A DNA stretch of 64,000 nt from contig NZ_JAMBOX010000006.1 of the NCBI RefSeq assembly GCF_023715785.1, positions 124,001 through 188,000 on the forward strand. Direction: 5' to 3'. The notes below the pieces were generated by a model. That model was not told the DNA's origin. It did not search any database and worked only from the letters and a program-made list of their open reading frames with translations. Positions 25,545 through 34,476 of the stretch are shown piece by piece; positions within the stretch are counted from its first letter, which is position 1, and every line of letters begins with the position of its first letter. The translations under genes were made by a program, and so were the position numbers. The DNA comes from Neobacillus niacini (GTDB taxonomy: Bacteria; Bacillota; Bacilli; Bacillales; Cytobacillaceae).

Positions 25545-26054
25545 ATGAACAAAGTCTGGTTGATTGCCTTGTTGTTGTTTCTATCGGGCTGTATGGAAAA
25601 GACCATTACAAAAATAGATGTTGAAATGTACAATGATGTCGGTGATTCGCTTGGGAAAATTGCAATGCAGGAGCTGTCAAGCGGGGTCCAATTAAAGGTG
25701 AATCTTAAAGGGCTTCCTTCCGGTGAACATGCGATACATATTCATGAAAAAGGTAAATGCACACCACCTGATTTTAAATCCGCCGGGAATCATTTTAATC
25801 CGGAGCAAAAGGAACATGGGCTGCTTCACCCAAAGGGGGCCCATGCCGGGGATTTGCCGAATCTAATCGTTGAGGATGATGGGTCTGTAAAGGCGGAACT
25901 TTTGGCCTCAAATGTCACCTTAAAGGATGGGATGAAGTCATTATTCCAAAAGGACGGCACTTCCATTGTCATTGACGAAGGAATAGACGATGGCATGACC
26001 CAGCCTTCAGGAAATTCAGGAAAACGCATTGCCTGTGGAGAAATAAAAAAGTAG
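25545..26054 (+). CDS. sodC: Cu/Zn superoxide dismutase-like lipoprotein, 169 aa
   Basis: Extracytoplasmic lipoprotein (lipobox LSGC at 13-16) with a Cu/Zn-SOD fold. Numbering from the ATG at 25545, metal-site residues are His65 and His67 (HIHEKG), His83 (GNHFNP), His91 region (KEHG), His100 and Asp103 (GAHAGDLPN), the disulfide Cys72/Cys164 and Arg161. At the place of the fourth copper ligand (normally VIHAG or IVHE) it has VIDEG, Asp144. The B. subtilis relative YojM also lacks copper ligands. SOD activity is therefore doubtful. GGGGGGATAGTG precedes the start. Confidence 0.85.
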   Translation: MNKVWLIALLLFLSGCMEKTITKIDVEMYNDVGDSLGKIAMQELSSGVQLKVNLKGLPSGEHAIHIHEKGKCTPPDFKSAGNHFNPEQKEHGLLHPKGAHAGDLPNLIVEDDGSVKAELLASNVTLKDGMKSLFQKDGTSIVIDEGIDDGMTQPSGNSGKRIACGEIKK

Positions 26055-26059
26055 TAAGG

Positions 26060-26094
26060 TTAGGCTATTCCTGCAGAGGATTAGCCCTTTTTTC
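26060..26094 (+). terminator. terminator after SOD-like gene
   Basis: AGGCTATTCCT / AGGATTAGCCCT imperfect stem, T run. Confidence 0.7.
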
Positions 26095-26172
26095 TGTTTT
26101 ATAGGTATCAATCTATGCTCATCCCAAAAAATGTACATACACTACCATGAGACTTAATAGGAGGGATTATTA

Positions 26173-26442
26173 ATGGAAAAAAGACAATTCGGCACTCCTG
26201 CAGGGATGATGCCGCAAATGGGCTATCCACACATGGGCGGCTATCCGCAAATGGGCGGCTACCCGCAAATGGGAGGTTACCCGCATATGGGAGGATACCC
26301 TCACATGGGGGGGTACCAGCAATATCCGCATATGGGGGGCTACGGGCAGTATGGCTATCCACACATGGGCGGTTTCCAGCAGGGCTACCCTGGCCAAATG
26401 ATGAGTCCATTTATGGGACAGCGGAAAAAGGATAAGAAATAA
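26173..26442 (+). CDS. Gly-Tyr-Pro-Met repeat protein, 89 aa
   Basis: Low-complexity protein built from about ten GGYPHM or GGYPQM units between residues 17 and 75, with a lysine-rich end (GQRKKDKK). The ribosome site AGGAGGGATTATTA is good, so it is probably expressed. The hexapeptide character with Met and His could bind metal, and Gly/Tyr/Pro-rich proteins are frequent in spore coats; neither is shown. No family is recognised. Confidence 0.65.
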   Translation: MEKRQFGTPAGMMPQMGYPHMGGYPQMGGYPQMGGYPHMGGYPHMGGYQQYPHMGGYGQYGYPHMGGFQQGYPGQMMSPFMGQRKKDKK

Positions 26443-26471
26443 ACAGAAATCATAATCCGGGTACAGAATCT

Positions 26472-26502
26472 GCCTGTTCCTCTTATTGAGGGGCAGGCTT
26501 TT
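26472..26502 (+). terminator. terminator after repeat-protein gene
   Basis: GCCTGTTCCTC / GAGGGGCAGGC stem with G-U pairs, T run. Confidence 0.75.
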
Positions 26503-26566
26503 AAGCTTGATTTCTTTTGCTTTTTTAACGAAAATGAGGGTAGGAAACTAAGATTGGAGAAAAAAT

Positions 26567-27781
26567 ATGTTGAATTCCAAATTATATTACAGGGACCCAT
26601 ACATAAAATCATTTGATGCTGAAGTATTAAAGCAGGAAAAAGATCAAGAAGGCAACTGGTATGTAGTATTAAATCAAACTGCCTTTTATCCAACCGGAGG
26701 CGGTCAGCCATTCGATACAGGAACGATCGCCGGTCAAAAGGTTATCAATGTTGAAGAAATCGACGGAGAAATAAGGCATTATCTTAATGCACCCCTGTCC
26801 GAGACAAGCGGCCGGGTTGAGGGGGAAATTGATTGGCACCGCCGTTTTGATCATATGCAGCAGCACCTCGGCCAGCATATTTTATCTGCTGCTTTTGAGC
26901 AATTGTATGATTTCGAAACCATTGGCTTTCATTTGGGCAATGAGATTGTTACGATTGACTTAGAAACCGAAGCGCTGACACAAACGGAAATTGAAAGAGT
27001 CGAGACGCTTGCCAACCAAGCTATTTTGGAAAATAGGCCAATCGAAGTGAAATGGGTGACACAAGAGGAATTGACCCAATATCCGTTGCGCAAGGAGACA
27101 AAGGTCAAGGAGAATATCCGGCTTGTCATAATCCCTGATTTTGACTATAACGGCTGCGGCGGAACCCACCCGAAAGCGACTGGCGAGGTCCGTGCGCTTA
27201 AAATCCTTGATTGGGAGCGCCAAAAGAAAAAGGTGAGGCTGCAATTTATTTGTGGTGACCGCGTAATTAATCAGTTGGGCCAGAAGCAAAAGGTTTTGCT
27301 CCAACTGACCAAGCTTCTTAATGCTCCGGAGCAGGAAATGGAGCAGGTTGTTGTAAGGCTGCTGGAACAACGTAAGGTTATGGACAAGTCGGTTGAACAG
27401 CTCAAAGAGGAACTTCTCGAATACGAGGCGAAGGAACTAATCGAAAAACATCAGGCGGCAAGTGCCGTCAGCGAAGTGTTTCAGAATCGTTCGATACAGG
27501 AGCTGCAAAAGCTTGCCCGCATGATAATTGGAAAGAATGAAAATACAGCAGCCCTGCTTGTATCACAGCAGGACGACAGATTACAACTTGTATGCGCCAG
27601 GGGTTCCGCAAGAACGGAAAATATGAGGGGCTTGGCCCAATCTGCCTTCTCGCTGATTAATGGGAAAGGCGGCGGCAATGATTCCTTTGCACAGGGCGGC
27701 GGACCTGCACAAATTTCCGGTTCCGAGCTGCTTCAGTACTTAACACAGTCGTTGATGGCAAATCAGGAAGTCTCTCGTTAA
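26567..27781 (+). CDS. AlaX-like alanyl-tRNA editing protein, 404 aa
   Basis: Stand-alone editing protein related to the editing and DHHA1 regions of AlaRS. It hydrolyses Ser or Gly mischarged on tRNA-Ala. Zinc ligands read HMQQHLGQHILSAAF (HxxxH) and CGGTHPKATGEV (CxxxH). N-terminal FYPTGGGQPFDTG is the usual editing-core entry. The C-terminal part, about 260-404, is a coiled region plus DHHA1 domain (GGKGGGNDSFAQGGG with a glycine-rich nucleotide loop), so this is the long AlaX-L type. GATTGGAGAAAAAT precedes the ATG. Confidence 0.88.
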   Translation: MLNSKLYYRDPYIKSFDAEVLKQEKDQEGNWYVVLNQTAFYPTGGGQPFDTGTIAGQKVINVEEIDGEIRHYLNAPLSETSGRVEGEIDWHRRFDHMQQHLGQHILSAAFEQLYDFETIGFHLGNEIVTIDLETEALTQTEIERVETLANQAILENRPIEVKWVTQEELTQYPLRKETKVKENIRLVIIPDFDYNGCGGTHPKATGEVRALKILDWERQKKKVRLQFICGDRVINQLGQKQKVLLQLTKLLNAPEQEMEQVVVRLLEQRKVMDKSVEQLKEELLEYEAKELIEKHQAASAVSEVFQNRSIQELQKLARMIIGKNENTAALLVSQQDDRLQLVCARGSARTENMRGLAQSAFSLINGKGGGNDSFAQGGGPAQISGSELLQYLTQSLMANQEVSR

Positions 27782-27910
27782 TCTGGAAGGATGAGCTTTC
27801 TTTTTGGGCAAATACTAAAGTTGAAAAGTGTTATCATTTTATAGTAAAAATATAATCGCTTATAATTATGTTTTATGTAGAATTTTTAGCACCTAGAAGG
27901 GATGATAGAA

Positions 27911-29323
27911 TTGAAAAAACAACAGGTAGGTGTAGTCGGAGTCGGCGTCATGGGCCGGAGCCTGGCGTTGAATTTTGAAAGCAAAGGCTTTTCTGTGGCG
28001 GTATATGACCTCTCCGCAGAAAAAGTGAATGAAATCTTAGAGCACCATCACGAGAAAAATATTGTTGGTACAGCCAATATTGCAGAGTTTATCCAGTCGC
28101 TGGAGACGCCCCGGAAGATTTTATTAATGGTCAATGCGGGCCCAATAACCGATAAGGCAATTGAATCGCTGCTGCCCCACTTAGATCATGGCGACATCCT
28201 GATTGATGGAGGAAACAGCTATTACAAAGATACAATCCGCCGCAATGCAGAGCTTGCACATAAAGGAATTTTGTTTATTGGTGCCGGCGTTTCCGGAGGG
28301 GAAGAAGGGGCGCTTACCGGACCGGCGATTATGCCGAGTGGACAGAAAGAAGCATATGAGCATGTCGGTCCGCTGCTGACGGCGATTTCTGCCAAGGTAA
28401 ACGGCGAACCATGCTGTACATATATTGGGCCAAATGGTGCCGGGCATTATGTGAAAATGGTGCATAACGGCATTGAATACGGCGATATGCAGTTGATTTG
28501 CGAGTCATACCATTTAATGAAATCACTGCTCGGGCTATCGGCACAAGAGCTTCATGAGGTTTTTAACGACTGGAACCAAGGCGAGCTGGATAGCTATTTG
28601 ATTGAAATTACCGCTGATATTTTTTCAAAAATCGATGAGGAAACAGGCAAGCCATTGGTTGATGTTATCCTAGATACGGCCGGCCAAAAGGGAACAGGCA
28701 AATGGACCAGCCAAAGTGCGCTTGACCTTGGGGTACCGTTATCGATGATTACTGAATCTGTATTCTCGCGCTTCTTATCTGCAATGAAGGCGGAACGGGT
28801 GAAAGCAAGTGAGGTCTTAAAGGGTCCGAGCGAGAATAAATCCATTGGAAACAAATCGGAGTTTATTGAATTAATCCGCAAAGCCTTATACTTTAGCAAA
28901 ATTATTTCCTATGCCCAAGGCTTCACTCAATTTAAGGTCGCATCCCGTGAATACGAGTGGGATTTAAAGCCGGGTGAAATTGCGAAGATTTTCCGGGGTG
29001 GCTGCATTATCCGGGCAGGCTTCCTCCAGAATATTATGGATGCCTATGACCGTAATCCTGATTTGGATAATTTGCTGCTCGACAGCTATTTCCAATCGGT
29101 GACAGCGGACTACCAGGATGCCGCAAGGGAAGTGGTTGCTACTGCTGTTAAAGCCGGTATTCCGGTTCCGGGAATATCAAGTGCCTTGGCTTATTATGAC
29201 AGCTACCGGTCTGCGGTGCTGCCGGCCAATCTGCTTCAAGCACAGCGCGACTATTTCGGCGCTCATACGTACCAGCGCATTGATAAGGAAGGTACCTTCC
29301 ATACAGAATGGCTGGAAAAATAA
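27911..29323 (+). CDS. gndA: 6-phosphogluconate dehydrogenase, decarboxylating, 470 aa
   Basis: NADP-dependent pentose phosphate enzyme converting 6-phosphogluconate to ribulose-5-phosphate. Rossmann site [18 protein letters not shown], substrate-site block [19 protein letters not shown], catalytic region [27 protein letters not shown] and the C-terminal YDSYRS. Length is normal for the dimeric long form. I prefer the TTG at 27911, with AAGGGATGATAGAA as ribosome site; an ATG nine bases earlier overlaps that site. Symbol gndA follows B. subtilis usage. Confidence 0.9.
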   Translation: MKKQQVGVVGVGVMGRSLALNFESKGFSVAVYDLSAEKVNEILEHHHEKNIVGTANIAEFIQSLETPRKILLMVNAGPITDKAIESLLPHLDHGDILIDGGNSYYKDTIRRNAELAHKGILFIGAGVSGGEEGALTGPAIMPSGQKEAYEHVGPLLTAISAKVNGEPCCTYIGPNGAGHYVKMVHNGIEYGDMQLICESYHLMKSLLGLSAQELHEVFNDWNQGELDSYLIEITADIFSKIDEETGKPLVDVILDTAGQKGTGKWTSQSALDLGVPLSMITESVFSRFLSAMKAERVKASEVLKGPSENKSIGNKSEFIELIRKALYFSKIISYAQGFTQFKVASREYEWDLKPGEIAKIFRGGCIIRAGFLQNIMDAYDRNPDLDNLLLDSYFQSVTADYQDAAREVVATAVKAGIPVPGISSALAYYDSYRSAVLPANLLQAQRDYFGAHTYQRIDKEGTFHTEWLEK

Positions 29324-29328
29324 ATGAT

Positions 29329-29358
29329 AAGAGCCCGCACATTACGATGCGGGTTCTT
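29329..29358. terminator. bidirectional terminator, gndA/patB
   Basis: AAGAGCCCGCA / TGCGGGTTCTT stem between convergent genes. Confidence 0.8.
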
Positions 29359-29370
29359 CTATTGAAGCAT

Positions 29371-30534
29371 TTATTTTAAAGCCTTTTTTAGGCGATTCAT
29401 GCCTTCGATTACATCAGCCTTCGGGCAGGCAATGTTCACCCGAACAAATCCTTCTCCGCCTGGCCCGTACTTAGGTCCCGGCTCTAGTACGAGCTTGCCT
29501 TTTTGGATCAGCGCATCCTGCAATTGCTGGTCTGTCAATCCGAGCTTGCGGCAATCAAGCCAAAGCAAATAGGTCCCTTCCGATTCGATAGAGGTGATTT
29601 CCGGCAGATGCTCTTGGATAAAAGACAAACAATAGTCTTTGTTTTCCTGCAAATAATCAATTAGCTCGTCCAACCAAGCTTCTCCGTCACGATAGGCCGC
29701 TTCCATCCCAGTGATGCCCAACGCACTTAATGAAAAAAATCCTTGACGATTTAAGGTGGCATTAAACTGCTTCCTTAATGCATCGTTTTTAATCACCACA
29801 GCAGAAGCCTGCAAGCCGGCAAGATTAAAGGTTTTGCTTGGCGCAATAAAAGTAATGGTTTTCTCCGATAATTCCTCATTTAACGATGCAATTGGAATAT
29901 GCTTGTATTGTTTATAAATAAGGTCGGAATGAATCTCGTCGGAAAGGATCAAGCAATCATATTGCAAGCATAATTCCCCGATTTTTTGAAGCTCCTCTTT
30001 GGTCCATACCCGTCCGGCCGGATTATGCGGACTGCATAGCAAGAACAGTTTACAGCCCTCCTTTAAGGCATTCTCAAAACTTTCAAAATCAATCTTGTAT
30101 CTGTTTCCTTCGAGTACAAGCGGTGAATTGACAACAACCCGGTTATTCTTCTCAATCATATTGAAAAAAGGTGTGTAAACGGGGGATTGCAGCAATACCC
30201 TGTCTCCTTCTTTCGTAAATGACTGAATCGCCGTGCTGATGGCCTGAACAACCCCGCCGCAATAGGTGAGCCATGACGGCTGGATAGTCCATTGGTGCCG
30301 CTTATCAAGCCAGTCTGCAATCGCCTTTGCCGCCGTGTCGGGAACGAAGGTATAGCCAAAAACAGAATGTTCAACCCGCTTTTGTAACGCATCAAGGACG
30401 GCATGAGGCGGCTTGAAGTCCATATCTGCCACCCACATCGGCCACAAATCCGCTTCGCCAAAGATTTGCTTAGTTAGCTCCCATTTGACGGAAGCGGTAT
30501 TGATACGGTTAATCCTTTCATCAAACATAGACAT
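29371..30534 (-). CDS. patB: PatB C-S lyase / MalY-type aminotransferase, 387 aa
   Basis: PLP enzyme of the MalY/PatB group, fold type I. PLP lysine is Lys234 in FIAPSKTFNLAGLQAS. Other blocks are WPMWVADMDF, CSPHNPAGRVW and LSDEIHSDLIY. B. subtilis PatB is a cystathionine beta-lyase that releases thiols. Same length as B. subtilis PatB (387 aa). AGGTGGTGGAGCATTA precedes the ATG. It would act in sulfur amino-acid metabolism; substrate range is not visible. Confidence 0.85.
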   Translation of the reverse strand: MSMFDERINRINTASVKWELTKQIFGEADLWPMWVADMDFKPPHAVLDALQKRVEHSVFGYTFVPDTAAKAIADWLDKRHQWTIQPSWLTYCGGVVQAISTAIQSFTKEGDRVLLQSPVYTPFFNMIEKNNRVVVNSPLVLEGNRYKIDFESFENALKEGCKLFLLCSPHNPAGRVWTKEELQKIGELCLQYDCLILSDEIHSDLIYKQYKHIPIASLNEELSEKTITFIAPSKTFNLAGLQASAVVIKNDALRKQFNATLNRQGFFSLSALGITGMEAAYRDGEAWLDELIDYLQENKDYCLSFIQEHLPEITSIESEGTYLLWLDCRKLGLTDQQLQDALIQKGKLVLEPGPKYGPGGEGFVRVNIACPKADVIEGMNRLKKALK

Positions 30535-30627
30535 TAATGCTCCACCACCTGTTAAATTTAATCGTGCTTATCTATTATGATAAAATATTTTCTGCAATTC
30601 GGAAAATAATAGGAGCTATATATTTCA

Positions 30628-30661
30628 ATAAAAAAAAGCGGAACTGCCATCACGGCGGTCC
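30628..30661 (-). terminator. terminator on minus strand
   Basis: AGCGGA..GCC / GGC..TCCGCT hairpin with a T run on the minus strand, between the XRE gene and patB. Confidence 0.65.
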
Positions 30662-30742
30662 GCTCAAAAAGGGGGGAATACTAGAAAGCTTATGTCTTCA
30701 GGTTATCCAGATTTTTCCCCTTCTATACTTTGGAAAAATAAA

Positions 30743-30767
30743 AAAGCGGATCATTTTTCCGCTTTTG
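30743..30767 (-). terminator. terminator after XRE-type regulator gene
   Basis: AAAAGCGGA / TCCGCTTTT hairpin with T run on the minus strand just before the stop of the regulator gene. Confidence 0.75.
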
Positions 30768-30773
30768 TCATGA

Positions 30774-30995
30774 TTAATCTTGTGAAGGTACTGCAGGTTG
30801 TTTAGCTAATAGCTCAGCAGCAGGTATATCTAAAACAGTAGACAATTTTAGAATGGTTTGAGTGCTGGGAATTTGTTCCCCAGATTCATACTTTTCAATC
30901 GTATGTGTTCCTACCCTAACCTTTTGGGCCAGTTCTTCCTTGGTCAGATTCTGCTGTTCACGCGCATCTTTAATCGTTTGACCAATCGATTTCAT
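30774..30995 (-). CDS. XRE-family DNA-binding protein, 73 aa
   Basis: Small Cro/C1-type regulator. The helix-turn-helix reads GQTIKDAREQQNLTKEELAQKVRVGTHTIEKYESGEQIPS, the classic XRE pattern. Without a sensory domain it may work as a dimer. The ATG at 30995 follows GAGGTGGACAGG. The gene faces away from yugI, and the intervening 220 bp hold no operator that I can identify. Its target is unknown. Confidence 0.85.
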   Translation of the reverse strand: MKSIGQTIKDAREQQNLTKEELAQKVRVGTHTIEKYESGEQIPSTQTILKLSTVLDIPAAELLAKQPAVPSQD

Positions 30996-31216
30996 CCTGT
31001 CCACCTCTTCCAGAAAAGATAGTTTCTCACTATTATTTTATCATGGAAAGTTATTATTTTTACATTCTCAAAATTGAACATTATGTTAAGTTTTTTCGAC
31101 ATGTTGTTATTTTTATCATCTTAGGCTGCTTCTATTTTTGATTCCAATCACACTTTGTGGTATAATTTTATAATGCGTATAAAAGGGTATAAATTTATTT
31201 ACTTAGGAGTGTTTTC

Positions 31217-31618
31217 ATGACAGAAAAAATCGAAACTGGAAGTATATTAACGGGTAAGGTTACAGGAATTCAACCATATGGAGCGTTCGTCGCATTGGAC
31301 GGAAATACACAAGGTCTTGTTCATATTTCGGAAATTACGCACGGATATGTAAAGGATATTAATGACCATCTTAAGGTGGGCGACGAGGTACAGGTGAAGG
31401 TTTTATCAGTTGATGAAGCTGCCGGAAAAATCGGCCTGTCCATTAAGGCAACAGAAGAGCCGCCAGCACAACAAGTGGTGAAGGCGAAGCGCCCAAGAAA
31501 GCGCCAGGCTGCTGCTATCGTTCCAGAAATTGAGGGCCAGCAAGGTTTTAACACCTTAAAGGATAAACTTCAAGAATGGATTGACCAGTCACAGCGTGAA
31601 GATTTAATAAAAAAATAA
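31217..31618 (+). CDS. yugI: S1-domain RNA-binding protein YugI (GSP13-like), 133 aa
   Basis: Single S1 RNA-binding domain: GSILTGKVTGIQPYGAFVALDGNTQGLVHISEI, then KVGDEVQVKVLSVDEAAGKIGLSIKA. A basic linker (KAKRPRKRQ) and a helical tail follow. This matches general stress protein 13 of B. subtilis, which binds ribosomes. TTAGGAGTGTTTTC is the ribosome site. Single-gene unit with a long terminator. Confidence 0.88.
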   Translation: MTEKIETGSILTGKVTGIQPYGAFVALDGNTQGLVHISEITHGYVKDINDHLKVGDEVQVKVLSVDEAAGKIGLSIKATEEPPAQQVVKAKRPRKRQAAAIVPEIEGQQGFNTLKDKLQEWIDQSQREDLIKK

Positions 31619-31628
31619 TACATTTTGC

Positions 31629-31675
31629 CCACAGCCTGGACCCTGCATATATAATAAGGGACCAGGCTTTTTTTG
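31629..31675 (+). terminator. terminator after yugI
   Basis: AGCCTGGACCCT / AGGGACCAGGCT stem with large loop and long T run. Confidence 0.75.
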
Positions 31676-31680
31676 GCTAA

Positions 31681-31795
31681 TAAGAAAGTATAAAATTTTG
31701 TCCAATTTTATACTTTCTTAACGCATAAATTCAACTACGCCTCTGTCTTCGTCCTAACGGACTCGCCAGTCGGCAAGTTTTCATTTATGTTTTGA
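31681..31795. repeat. 17-bp perfect palindrome with an adjoining conserved-looking segment
   Basis: TAAGAAAGTATAAAATT (31681-31697) and its exact inverse complement (31704-31720) form a perfect 17-bp arm pair with a 6-nt loop. Next comes a segment with GCCTCTGTCTTCGTCC and GACTCGCCAGTCGGC, bounded by the weak inverse pair CATAAAT ... ATTTATG. It lies between yugI and rocD. It looks like a small interspersed repeat rather than a gene. Confidence 0.6.
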
Positions 31796-31891
31796 ATAAC
31801 AAAAAGTTTCTAATAACTGTTCATTCTTTTATTGCGCTAGGCTACAATAAATATGTGCATACATAAAAATTAAAAATGGAGGGAAGCTGCT

Positions 31892-33091
31892 GTGACGACA
31901 AATGTTAATACCCAGGGAATTATTGAACAAACGGAAAAGTATGGTGCCCACAATTATCATCCGCTGCCAATCGTGATTTCAAGTGCGGAAGGAGTTTGGG
32001 TAAAGGATCCCGAAGGCAATAAATATATGGATATGCTCAGCGCCTATTCGGCAGTAAATCAAGGCCATCGTCATCCGAAAATTATTCAGGCCTTAAAAGA
32101 CCAGGCGGACAGAGTTACTTTGACATCCCGGGCGTTTCATAATGACCAGCTTGGCCCTTGGTACGAAAAAATTTGCAAGATGACAAATAAAGAAATGGCC
32201 CTCCCAATGAACACCGGTGCTGAAGCGGTAGAGACAGCGTTTAAAGCAGCACGGCGCTGGGGCTATGACGTAAAAGGAATCACTGAAAACCAGGCGGAAA
32301 TTATCGGTTGTATCGGCAACTTCCATGGCCGGACCATGACCGCTGTTTCGCTATCTTCAGAGGAGGAATATAAACGGGGATTCGGCCCGATGCTTCCGGG
32401 CATAAAGCTTGTGCCATATGGGGATTTGGGGGCATTGAAGGCAGCCATTACCCCAAACACCGCTGCATTTTTAATCGAGCCAATCCAGGGGGAGGCCGGC
32501 ATCATCATTCCTCCTGAGGGCTATATCAAGGCAGCATATGAACTATGCAAGGAAAACAATGTGTTGTTCATTGCCGACGAAATTCAGGCTGGGCTGGCGC
32601 GGACCGGAAAAATGTTTGCCTGTGAATGGGAAGGAATACAGCCTGATATGTATGTTCTCGGCAAGGCCCTTGGTGGAGGGGTGTTCCCAATCTCCTGTGT
32701 CGTCGCAAATAAAGATATTTTAGGAGTTTTTAATCCGGGTTCACACGGTTCCACGTTCGGTGGAAATCCAATGGCTTGTGCGGTATCCATTGCAGCTTTG
32801 GATGTTTTGGTTGAGGAAAAGCTTGCTCAACGATCATTGGAGCTTGGTGAATATTTTATCAGCAAATTAAAGGAAATCAATAATCCAATCATCAAGGATG
32901 TTCGCGGCCGCGGCTTATTTATCGGAGTCGAACTGACTGAGGCAGCGCGCAAATACTGTGAACAATTAAAAGAACTTGGATTGTTATGTAAAGAAACCCA
33001 TGACACGGTGATCCGATTTGCGCCGCCGCTAGTGATTACAAAGGATGAGCTTGACTGGGCAATTGAACGGATTGAAAAGGTATTGGGGTAA
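31892..33091 (+). CDS. rocD: ornithine aminotransferase, 399 aa
   Basis: PLP enzyme converting ornithine plus 2-oxoglutarate to glutamate semialdehyde and glutamate, in arginine/ornithine breakdown. PLP lysine is Lys258 in [13 protein letters not shown]; cofactor loop [15 protein letters not shown] and substrate block [20 protein letters not shown] are clear. Start is GTG at 31892 after GGAGGGAAGCTGCT. No terminator separates it from the glutamate dehydrogenase gene 65 bp downstream, so they are probably co-transcribed. Confidence 0.93.
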   Translation: MTTNVNTQGIIEQTEKYGAHNYHPLPIVISSAEGVWVKDPEGNKYMDMLSAYSAVNQGHRHPKIIQALKDQADRVTLTSRAFHNDQLGPWYEKICKMTNKEMALPMNTGAEAVETAFKAARRWGYDVKGITENQAEIIGCIGNFHGRTMTAVSLSSEEEYKRGFGPMLPGIKLVPYGDLGALKAAITPNTAAFLIEPIQGEAGIIIPPEGYIKAAYELCKENNVLFIADEIQAGLARTGKMFACEWEGIQPDMYVLGKALGGGVFPISCVVANKDILGVFNPGSHGSTFGGNPMACAVSIAALDVLVEEKLAQRSLELGEYFISKLKEINNPIIKDVRGRGLFIGVELTEAARKYCEQLKELGLLCKETHDTVIRFAPPLVITKDELDWAIERIEKVLG

Positions 33092-33156
33092 CCAGTTCCG
33101 ATTTGCCATCCTGAATAAATGTAAACGAATCTAGAAATACCAGGGGTGCCGATCAT

Positions 33157-34428
33157 ATGGGGAATATTGATGGGGATGGACAAGAAAAAGAGCTGCTTAA
33201 CCTTCTTACATCAACGCAGGTTGTGGTACATGAGGCAATTAAAAAGCTTGGCTATCATCAGGGTATGTACCAATTATTAGCGGAACCGCTTCGCACAATA
33301 CAAGTGAGGATTCCTGTTCGAATGGATGATGGCTCAACGAAGCTGTTTACCGGGTTTAGAGCCCAGCATAATGATGCGCTTGGACCCACTATGGGAGGAG
33401 TCCGATTTCATCCAAAGATAAATGAAGAGGAAGTAAAGGCGCAGGCCATCTGGATGAGTCTGAAATGCGGGATTGCAGGCTTGCCGTTTGGGGGAGGGAA
33501 AGGCGGCGTCATCTGTAACCCGCGGACAATGTCGATGGGAGAGTTGGAGCGGCTAAGCCGGGGATATGTACGGGCCCTTAGCCAGATTCTTGGTCCGGCC
33601 AAGGATATCCTGGCACCGGATATGTATACCAATCCACAAATTATGGCATGGATGGTGGATGAATTCAGCCGCCTGCGGCAGCATGGTTCCTCTGGGTCTA
33701 TCACCGGTAAGCCGCTTGTACTCGGCGGTTCCGAAGGCAGGGAAATCGCCGGTGCAAAAGGCGTTGCGATTTGTATAGAGCAGGCCGCCAAGAATTATGG
33801 AACCAGATTAAAGGGTGCCCGGGTCATTATCCAAGGTTTTGGCAATGCCGGGAGTTATATTGCCAAGTTTCTCCAAGACTCCGGAGCTGTTATTGTCGGA
33901 ATATCGGATGTTTACGGGGCTCTTTATGAGCCCGATGGATTAAATGTCGGCTATTTATTAAAGCGCCGCGATAGTTTTGGCACGGTAACGACGCTTTTCG
34001 ATGGAGTCATCAGCAATGAGGAACTGCTTGAGCAAGACTGCGATATTTTGGTTCCTGCTGCTGTCTCCAATCAAATTACAGCTGAAAATGCCCGCAATAT
34101 TAAAGCGGAAATTGTGGTTGAAGCGGCAAACGGGCCGACCACCTTGGAAGCGACAAGAATTCTTACGGAGCGGGGGATTTTGCTTGTACCCGATGTGCTT
34201 GCAGGGGCGGGGGGCGTCACGGTCTCCTATTTTGAATGGGTCCAAAATAATCAGGGCTATTATTGGGACAGTGATGAGGTAGCCGGCAGGTTACAGCAGA
34301 AATTGGTTGATGCCTTTAACGTCGTGTATGAAACAGCCAGAACACGGAAGGTTAATATGCGGCTTGCGGCTTACATGGTCGGTGTGAGTAAAATGTCAGA
34401 AGCCTCCCTGTTCCGCAGCTGGGTTTAA
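33157..34428 (+). CDS. rocG: glutamate dehydrogenase (RocG/GudB type), 423 aa
   Basis: Oxidative deamination of glutamate to 2-oxoglutarate. Catalytic Lys115 in LPFGGGKGG; other blocks are MGGVRFHP, LAPDMYTNPQIMAWMVDE and the Rossmann site VIIQGFGNAGSYIAKFL. Length is that of the Bacillus catabolic NAD enzyme. Placed beside rocD it completes ornithine breakdown to 2-oxoglutarate. RocG and GudB cannot be separated by eye, so the symbol is by context. A 48-bp gap leads to the alcohol dehydrogenase gene. Confidence 0.9.
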   Translation: MGNIDGDGQEKELLNLLTSTQVVVHEAIKKLGYHQGMYQLLAEPLRTIQVRIPVRMDDGSTKLFTGFRAQHNDALGPTMGGVRFHPKINEEEVKAQAIWMSLKCGIAGLPFGGGKGGVICNPRTMSMGELERLSRGYVRALSQILGPAKDILAPDMYTNPQIMAWMVDEFSRLRQHGSSGSITGKPLVLGGSEGREIAGAKGVAICIEQAAKNYGTRLKGARVIIQGFGNAGSYIAKFLQDSGAVIVGISDVYGALYEPDGLNVGYLLKRRDSFGTVTTLFDGVISNEELLEQDCDILVPAAVSNQITAENARNIKAEIVVEAANGPTTLEATRILTERGILLVPDVLAGAGGVTVSYFEWVQNNQGYYWDSDEVAGRLQQKLVDAFNVVYETARTRKVNMRLAAYMVGVSKMSEASLFRSWV

Positions 34429-34476
34429 ACTTTTTACCGCATGGAACCAAATGAAGATTTAAGGATGGTGTCGAAT

